A stretch of 9,554 nt of DNA from NCBI GenBank assembly GCA_900552675.1, contig USAI01000086.1, positions 1 through 9,554 of the forward strand, read 5' to 3'. Made by a program: the position numbers and the translations under genes. This DNA is from an uncultured Prevotella sp. (GTDB lineage: Bacteria; Bacteroidota; Bacteroidia; Bacteroidales; Bacteroidaceae). Under the pieces are notes generated by a model, which was not told the DNA's origin, made no database searches, and was given only the letters and a program-made list of their open reading frames with translations. Positions 7,106-9,554 of the stretch are shown one piece after another; positions within the stretch are counted from its first letter, which is position 1; each line of letters starts with the position of its first letter.

Positions 7106-7161
7106 TTCTTTATTTCCTTTCTTTTCTTTCTTGTTTTTCTTTCTTATTTTCTTTCGCTTTC
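7106..7161 (-). promoter_or_regulatory. polypurine leader of the NigD-like gene
   Basis: On the minus strand the 56 nt before the ATG are almost all A and G (GAAAGAAAATAAGAAAG and similar), with only a few pyrimidines. A/purine-rich, unstructured leaders favour ribosome loading in Bacteroidetes, which do not rely on Shine-Dalgarno pairing. No TAnnTTTG box is visible just upstream, so the promoter is unassigned. Confidence 0.45.
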
Positions 7162-7281
7162 ATACATAAAATGAATGTTGTAGGCATTTCTTGTATGATA
7201 ATTTCTGAAATGATGTTAAAAGAAAAGTGGGGTAGGGCGAGAAATGATTTAGAGGATAATAAAAAAGGTGATTTATTCTAT

Positions 7282-7386
7282 GTCGTTGAGTTAAGCCTAG
7301 TTGTTAAGTTAATCTTGGTTGTTAAGCTAATCTTTGTAGTAGAGATAATCTTTGTAGTAGAGCTAAACTTTGTTGTTGTGTTTTAG
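7282..7386. repeat. 18-bp minisatellite, five full units plus a partial one
   Basis: Units start at 7282, 7300, 7318, 7336 and 7354, with a partial at 7372. Unit 3 is GTTGTTAAGCTAATCTTT; unit 4 is GTAGTAGAGATAATCTTT. Because 18 is divisible by three, the plus strand stays open from an ATG at 7171 to a TAG at 7384-7386 and would give a hexapeptide pattern (VVKLIL, VVKLIF, VVEIIF, VVELNF). The predicted 71-aa peptide has no other support. The array overlaps the 3' end of the minus-strand gene at 7363. Confidence 0.8.
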
Positions 7387-7581
7387 CTTTACTATGTAGC
7401 CGATGGCGCCCGCGTATATCATTGCAAGGGCAGATAGGTTCAGAGTGTTCTTGTTGTCAAGAGGAAGCATTGCACCCACCAGTAATGTCAATACCCCGAT
7501 ATAGAGCATAGGCAAGCCGAAGCAGAAACGAAACTTTTGCGCTACTTTCATACAGCGTTTTACAAGGTGGGTCTTTGTCAT
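7363..7581 (-). CDS. small two-helix membrane protein, 72 aa
   Basis: This 72-residue hydrophobic protein has no assigned function. A basic N-terminus (KTHLVKRCMKVAQKFRF) is followed by a first membrane helix at about 21-41 (FGLPMLYIGVLTLLVGAMLP), a short polar turn (DNKNTLN) and a second helix at about 49-66 (LSALAMIYAGAIGYIVKL), ending in a basic tail. The FGLPMLYIGV pattern is reminiscent of short membrane proteins common in Bacteroidales, so I regard it as real. An internal Met at residue 11 (7551-7549) is an alternative start. A minus-strand -7 box at 7654-7647 would give a leader of about 58 nt. It is divergent from the rpsF operon. Its stop codon lies within the minisatellite region, so the C-terminal KLKHNNKV is partly repeat-derived. 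Confidence 0.68.
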   Translation of the reverse strand: MTKTHLVKRCMKVAQKFRFCFGLPMLYIGVLTLLVGAMLPLDNKNTLNLSALAMIYAGAIGYIVKLKHNNKV

Positions 7582-7617
7582 ATATAATAATGTTAATGGT
7601 ATAACGTTTGTGTTATA

Positions 7618-7692
7618 TTTACACAGCGTTTACGCTTTTTACGGCGCAAAGATAGCAAGCAAAGCGAAAAGAAACGTAAAAAGCGGTGTAAA
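7618..7692. repeat. inverted repeat bracketing the divergent promoter
   Basis: CGCTTTTTACG (7633-7643) and CGTAAAAAGCG (7675-7685) are a perfect 11-bp inverted repeat with a 31-nt spacer. Arm centres are 42 bp apart, about four helical turns. Further out, TTTACAC (7618-7624) matches GTGTAAA (7686-7692), offset by an 8-nt insertion on the left. The minus-strand -7 box lies inside the spacer. Confidence 0.6.
7647..7654 (-). promoter_or_regulatory. -7 box for the 72-aa membrane protein gene
   Basis: Read on the minus strand this is TATCTTTG, an exact TAnnTTTG. A T-rich stretch at about 7682-7678 on the same strand is in the -33 position. Transcription would start near 7640. Confidence 0.55.
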
Positions 7693-7750
7693 AAATGTTA
7701 AATGTTGCTCGCGTTGCTATTCTGGAGTGCTGTATCTTAATAAAAATGAG

Positions 7751-7758
7751 TACCTTTG
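7751..7758 (+). promoter_or_regulatory. -7 box for rpsF-rpsR-rplI
   Basis: TACCTTTG fits TAnnTTTG. The -33 region is not a good match. Transcription would begin near 7765, giving a leader of about 73 nt. Confidence 0.6.
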
Positions 7759-7771
7759 CACCGCTTTATGC

Positions 7772-7807
7772 AGAAGAAAGGCCTTTTCGAAAGAAAGGGA
7801 CGCTTCT
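7772..7807 (+). promoter_or_regulatory. rpsF leader hairpin, possible S6:S18 autoregulatory site
   Basis: AGAAG (7772-7776) pairs with CTTCT (7803-7807). An inner stem CCTTT (7782-7786) pairs with AAAGG (7794-7798), separated from the outer one by an internal loop AAAGG / GACG. It lies 30 nt before rpsF. In many bacteria an S6:S18 complex binds a leader hairpin with an internal loop that mimics its 16S site. The layout is similar, but the conserved CCG is not obvious. Confidence 0.35.
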
Positions 7808-7837
7808 TATTATTAATTTTTTTATTATCAAAACAGT

Positions 7838-8182
7838 ATGAATCAATACGAAACCGTTTTCATTTTGACTCCCGTTTTGTCTGATGAACAGATGAAGGAA
7901 ACGGTCGCTAAATTCAAGAAGGTGCTCACCGACAATGGTGCCGAGATTCTGAATGAAGAGACCTGGGGATTGAAGAAGATGGCTTATGCTATTCAGAAGA
8001 AGTCGACAGGTTTCTACAACCTGGTTGAGTTCAAGGCTGAGCCTACAATTGTGAACAAACTTGAGATTGCTTTCCGTCGCGACGAGAAAGTTATCCGTTT
8101 CTTGACTGTGAAGCTCGACAAGTATGCAGCACAGTACGCTGAGAAGAGACGTAACAAATTAGGTAAAAAAGAGGAGGCTTAA
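7838..8182 (+). CDS. rpsF: 30S ribosomal protein bS6
   Basis: This 114-residue protein is bS6, a 30S platform protein that binds 16S rRNA as a dimer with bS18. It begins MNQYETVFILTPVLSDEQ, the standard bS6 opening strand, continues with WGLKKMAYAIQKKSTGFY (the beta hairpin that contacts bS18 and rRNA), FRRDEKVIRFLTVKLD, and a basic/acidic tail (KRRNKLGKKEEA). The length is normal for the family. The ATG at 7838 has an A/T-rich leader without a Shine-Dalgarno, unlike rpsR and rplI downstream. The GAGGAGG that serves rpsR lies in its last codons. It is the first gene of rpsF-rpsR-rplI. Confidence 0.97.
   Translation: MNQYETVFILTPVLSDEQMKETVAKFKKVLTDNGAEILNEETWGLKKMAYAIQKKSTGFYNLVEFKAEPTIVNKLEIAFRRDEKVIRFLTVKLDKYAAQYAEKRRNKLGKKEEA
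8171..8177 (+). promoter_or_regulatory. Shine-Dalgarno before rpsR
   Basis: GAGGAGG within the rpsF end contains AGGAGG, 6 bp complementary to the 16S 3' end, 8 nt before the ATG at 8186. This is unusual for Bacteroidetes, and it stands before the gene for bS18, one of the proteins that hides the anti-SD there. Confidence 0.65.
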
Positions 8183-8185
8183 ATC

Positions 8186-8455
8186 ATGGCAGCAGTAGAA
8201 TCAGAAATTCGCTATTTGACTCCACCTTCAGTGGACACCAAGAAGAAGAAATATTGCCGTTTCAAGAAGAGCGGCATCAAGTATATCGACTACAAGGATC
8301 CTGAGTTCTTGAAGAAATTCCTCAACGAGCAGGGTAAGATTCTTCCCCGCCGCATCACAGGAACTTCTCTGAAGTACCAGCGTCGTGTAGCACAGGCCGT
8401 TAAGCGTGCCCGTCAGATTGCCTTGCTTCCTTATGTAACCGATTTGATGAAATAA
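8186..8455 (+). CDS. rpsR: 30S ribosomal protein bS18
   Basis: This 89-residue protein is bS18, which pairs with bS6 on the 30S platform. The family core is plain: YCRFKKSGIKYIDYKDPEFLKKFL, then GKILPRRITGTSLKYQRR and AVKRARQIALLPYV, ending DLMK. The N-terminus is somewhat extended (MAAVESEIRYLTPPSVDTKK) before the core. It starts 3 nt after the rpsF stop, with a Shine-Dalgarno inside rpsF, so translation is likely coupled. In Bacteroidia, bS18, bS6 and bS21 form a pocket that sequesters the 16S 3' tail. A Shine-Dalgarno-dependent start here could therefore respond to ribosomes lacking that pocket. Confidence 0.97.
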   Translation: MAAVESEIRYLTPPSVDTKKKKYCRFKKSGIKYIDYKDPEFLKKFLNEQGKILPRRITGTSLKYQRRVAQAVKRARQIALLPYVTDLMK

Positions 8456-8459
8456 TTTT

Positions 8460-8466
8460 AAGGAGG
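8460..8466 (+). promoter_or_regulatory. Shine-Dalgarno before rplI
   Basis: AAGGAGG, 7 bp complementary to the 16S 3' end, lies in the 21-nt gap between rpsR and rplI, 10 nt before the ATG at 8477. It supports that start and matches the site before the phosphopantetheinyl transferase. Confidence 0.7.
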
Positions 8467-8476
8467 AGAAGCATTT

Positions 8477-8989
8477 ATGGAAATTATACTGAAAGAAGAT
8501 ATTATCGGTCTTGGATACAAGAACGATATCGTAAACGTGAAGAGCGGCTACGGACGTAACTACCTCATTCCCCAGGGAAAGGGTGTTATCGCTTCTGAGT
8601 CGGCTAAGAAGATTTTGGCTGAAAACCTGAAGCAGCAGGCTCACAAACTGGCTGCCCAGAAGGCTGAGGCTGAGAAGAAGGCTGCTGCCCTCGAGGGCGT
8701 AGTTCTCGTTATCTCTGCTAAGGTAAGCGCTACTGGCGTTACCTATGGTTCAGTAAACAAGAACACCGTTGCCGACGAGCTGCAGAAGAAGGGCTTCGAA
8801 ATCGACCGCAAGATCATCACTATGCGTGATATCAAGGCTGTTGGCGAGTACGAGGCTACTATCCACTTCCACAAGGAAGTAGAGGTTAAGGTTCCCGTTC
8901 ACGTTGTTGCTGAGGGCGAGGAAGCTAAACCCGAAGTAAAGGAAGAGGTTGCTGAAGCTCCCGTAGCTGAGGCTCCCGCCGCTGAGTAA
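8477..8989 (+). CDS. rplI: 50S ribosomal protein bL9
   Basis: This 170-residue protein is bL9 of the large subunit. The N-domain reads MEIILKEDIIGLGYKNDI, then NVKSGYGRNYLIPQGKGVIAS, the family signature. A long connecting helix (about 45-75, rich in KAEAEKKAAA) follows, and then the C-domain (about 75-148) with GVTYGSVNKNTVADELQKKG and ATIHFHKEVEVKVPVHVV. An acidic, Ala/Pro/Val-rich tail (150-170, AEAPVAEAPAAE) extends past the usual C-domain, as in many Bacteroidetes bL9. bL9 helps keep reading-frame fidelity. It starts 21 nt after rpsR with a strong Shine-Dalgarno. It is the last gene of the operon; a chain of hairpins and a terminator follow. Confidence 0.97.
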   Translation: MEIILKEDIIGLGYKNDIVNVKSGYGRNYLIPQGKGVIASESAKKILAENLKQQAHKLAAQKAEAEKKAAALEGVVLVISAKVSATGVTYGSVNKNTVADELQKKGFEIDRKIITMRDIKAVGEYEATIHFHKEVEVKVPVHVVAEGEEAKPEVKEEVAEAPVAEAPAAE

Positions 8990-9092
8990 TTTGTTGCCTT
9001 GCCCCCGAGGCATGACGATGAGTTGCTCGTCTTACAGACGACACTCTGTAAAGCAATATAAGGGCTGTTAAGAACTTACGTTCTTTATAGTC
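8990..9092 (+). other. four consecutive hairpins in the rplI 3' region
   Basis: Directly after rplI: GCCTTG-CCCC-CGAGGC (8996-9011, one G-U); GACGA...TCGTC (9014-9031); TTACAGA-CGACAC-TCTGTAA (9032-9051, perfect 7 bp); and a 13-bp stem with one mismatch and two G-U pairs around loop TTAC (9063-9092). With the terminator hairpin, this makes about 140 nt of dense structure that could be a 3'UTR-derived small RNA or an mRNA 3' stabiliser. I do not recognise a known RNA family. Confidence 0.45.
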
Positions 9093-9102
9093 TGTTTAAT
9101 AA

Positions 9103-9138
9103 AAAGCCATGCCCGTGTGGGTGTGGCTTTCTTTTTTT
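9103..9138 (+). terminator. strong intrinsic terminator after rplI
   Basis: Arms AAAGCCATGCCC (9103-9114) and GGGTGTGGCTTT (9119-9130) form 12 bp with two G-U pairs and the tetraloop GTGT, followed by C and seven T (9132-9138). It ends the rpsF-rpsR-rplI transcript. Confidence 0.88.
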
Positions 9139-9140
9139 AT

Positions 9141-9148
9141 TACTTTTG
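9141..9148 (+). promoter_or_regulatory. candidate -7 box after the terminator
   Basis: TACTTTTG fits TAnnTTTG, but no good -33 element is present because the terminator occupies that space. A transcript from here would have an AT-rich leader of about 105 nt before the ATG at 9261. Confidence 0.35.
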
Positions 9149-9260
9149 TATCGTATTTGCTTAATGCAATACCCTTGTTATTATTTAATTATAACCTAAT
9201 TGTTATCAATAATTATCTAATTATTTTAAAGACCATAATACAATTTATAAACCTAACGCA

Positions 9261-9401
9261 ATGAAAACAATAATAAAATATTTAGGTTGTGTGCTGATGC
9301 TACTGGCTGTAACAAAAGTGTCAAGGCCAAGTTATCAGTGTATAAGGGCCTCTTTAACGGTATACAAGGCCCACTTTAACGGTATACAAGGGCCACTTTA
9401 A
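9261..9401 (+). pseudogene. truncated secreted-protein start running into repeats
   Basis: A 46-codon frame begins with a signal-peptide-like N-terminus: MKTIIKYLGCVLMLLAVTKVS has a basic n-region and a hydrophobic core. After residue about 21 the sequence turns into the translated 22-bp tandem repeat (ASLTVYKAHFNGIQGPL) and stops at TAA 9399-9401. The AT-rich 5' region (9149-9260) looks like a normal Bacteroidetes leader. I infer that the original secreted protein lost its mature part and that the repeat DNA now fills the place. A genuine 46-aa peptide is the alternative, which I consider less likely. Confidence 0.4.
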
Positions 9402-9447
9402 CAGTATACAAGGGCCCAGTTTGTAATCTTCAAGGTCTTGTTTATAA
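9338..9447 (+). repeat. 22-bp tandem repeat, decaying at both ends
   Basis: The core unit is GGTATACAAGGSCC followed by ACTTTAAC. Units are at 9338-9358 (degenerate), 9359-9380, 9381-9402 (nearly identical 22-mers), 9403-9426 (24 nt) and 9427-9447 (degenerate). The next stretch, TATTTAAGGGC, still resembles the unit and becomes the left arm of the hairpin at 9455. Each good unit contains the palindrome GTATAC. The period is not a multiple of three, so it is not a protein repeat. Confidence 0.75.
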
Positions 9448-9454
9448 TATTTAA

Positions 9455-9493
9455 GGGCAAGCGTTAGTATAAGAAATAACGCTTGCCCCTTTA
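9455..9493 (+). terminator. terminator-like hairpin before the group II intron-like sequence
   Basis: GGGCAAGCGTTA (9455-9466) and TAACGCTTGCCC (9477-9488) form a perfect 12-bp stem with loop GTATAAGAAA, followed by C, TTT and AT. The T run is short. It could end a transcript through the repeat, and is also the kind of hairpin used as a target by class C group II introns. Confidence 0.6.
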
Positions 9494-9495
9494 TA

Positions 9496-9554
9496 GTATG
9501 CTCGGCATGAGCATTATCTAACGGGTGCAAGTCCCGAGTAAGCCCTAATAGCGG
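9496..9554 (+). mobile_element. probable 5' end of a group II intron (domain I), cut by the window edge
   Basis: From 9496 the sequence starts GTATG (bacterial introns usually begin GUGYG). It forms a perfect hairpin ATGCTC-GGCAT-GAGCAT (9498-9514), then CGGG-TGCAAGT-CCCG (9522-9536), which resembles the GGUGMAAGUCC-type stem in domain I of many bacterial group II introns. AGTAAGCCCTAATAGCGG continues to the window end. The maturase/reverse transcriptase gene and domains V-VI would lie beyond. This identification is from motif memory, and the exact boundary is uncertain. Confidence 0.5.

Noticed and set aside
7171..7386. 71-codon plus-strand frame ending in hexapeptide repeats
   Set aside because: The frame stays open mainly because the 18-bp repeat is a multiple of three; no promoter, start context or recognisable domain supports a gene.
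7610..7816. 68-codon plus-strand open frame across the rpsF promoter region
   Set aside because: It spans the inverted repeat, the minus-strand promoter and the rpsF -7 box, and has no family-like features.
8996..9138. 6S RNA
   Set aside because: 6S needs one long hairpin with a large central bubble; here there are several short separate hairpins.
9338..9447. CRISPR array
   Set aside because: The repeats are directly adjacent with no unique spacers and diverge at both ends, so this is a plain tandem repeat.
9522..9536. T-arm-like stem CGGG-TGCAAGT-CCCG suggesting a tRNA remnant
   Set aside because: The loop lacks the TTCRA pattern and no acceptor or anticodon arm is nearby; the group II intron reading fits better.

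Overview
The window looks like a chromosomal segment of a Prevotella-like member of the Bacteroidales. The evidence is the gene set (GldE-type CBS protein beside a phosphopantetheinyl transferase, a NigD-like surface lipoprotein with a CSDDD lipobox context, and a class III ribonucleotide reductase pair of an anaerobe), Bacteroidetes-type -7 boxes of the form TAnnTTTG (3292, 7751, minus strand 7654), and the general lack of Shine-Dalgarno sequences. The genus is inferred, not proven.

Region 1 (1-3142): the 3' part of a tRNA-Gly(GCC), an unrecognised 184-aa protein, single-stranded DNA-binding protein (ssb), a GldE-type membrane protein with DUF21, CBS-pair and CorC/HlyC domains, and a 4'-phosphopantetheinyl transferase that starts 4 nt after gldE. 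Region 2 (3143-6103): a terminator, a -7 promoter box and a leader holding four AAAACTTTT-type boxes precede nrdD and nrdG, the oxygen-sensitive dNTP-producing reductase and its radical-SAM activase. A 26-bp-arm hairpin ends this unit between convergent genes.

Region 3 (6104-7837): on the minus strand, a NigD-like lipoprotein and a 72-aa two-helix membrane protein, with an 18-bp minisatellite between and overlapping them. An 11-bp inverted repeat brackets the promoter of the small membrane protein and lies in the divergent gap facing the ribosomal operon. Region 4 (7838-9138): rpsF-rpsR-rplI, encoding bS6, bS18 and bL9. It has a leader hairpin that may be an autoregulatory site, strong Shine-Dalgarno sequences before rpsR and rplI, and four consecutive hairpins before a strong terminator.

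Region 5 (9139-9554) is the accessory-looking end. An AT-rich leader and a signal-peptide-like start codon region run into a decaying 22-bp tandem repeat. A terminator-like hairpin follows, and then sequence resembling the 5' end (domain I) of a group II intron that continues beyond the window.

The most notable points are the selective Shine-Dalgarno sequences in front of bS18 and bL9 genes in a lineage whose ribosomes normally hide the anti-SD, the repeated boxes in the nrdD leader, the structured RNA after rplI, and the repeat/terminator/intron junction at the right edge. No complete novel defence or mobile system is visible.
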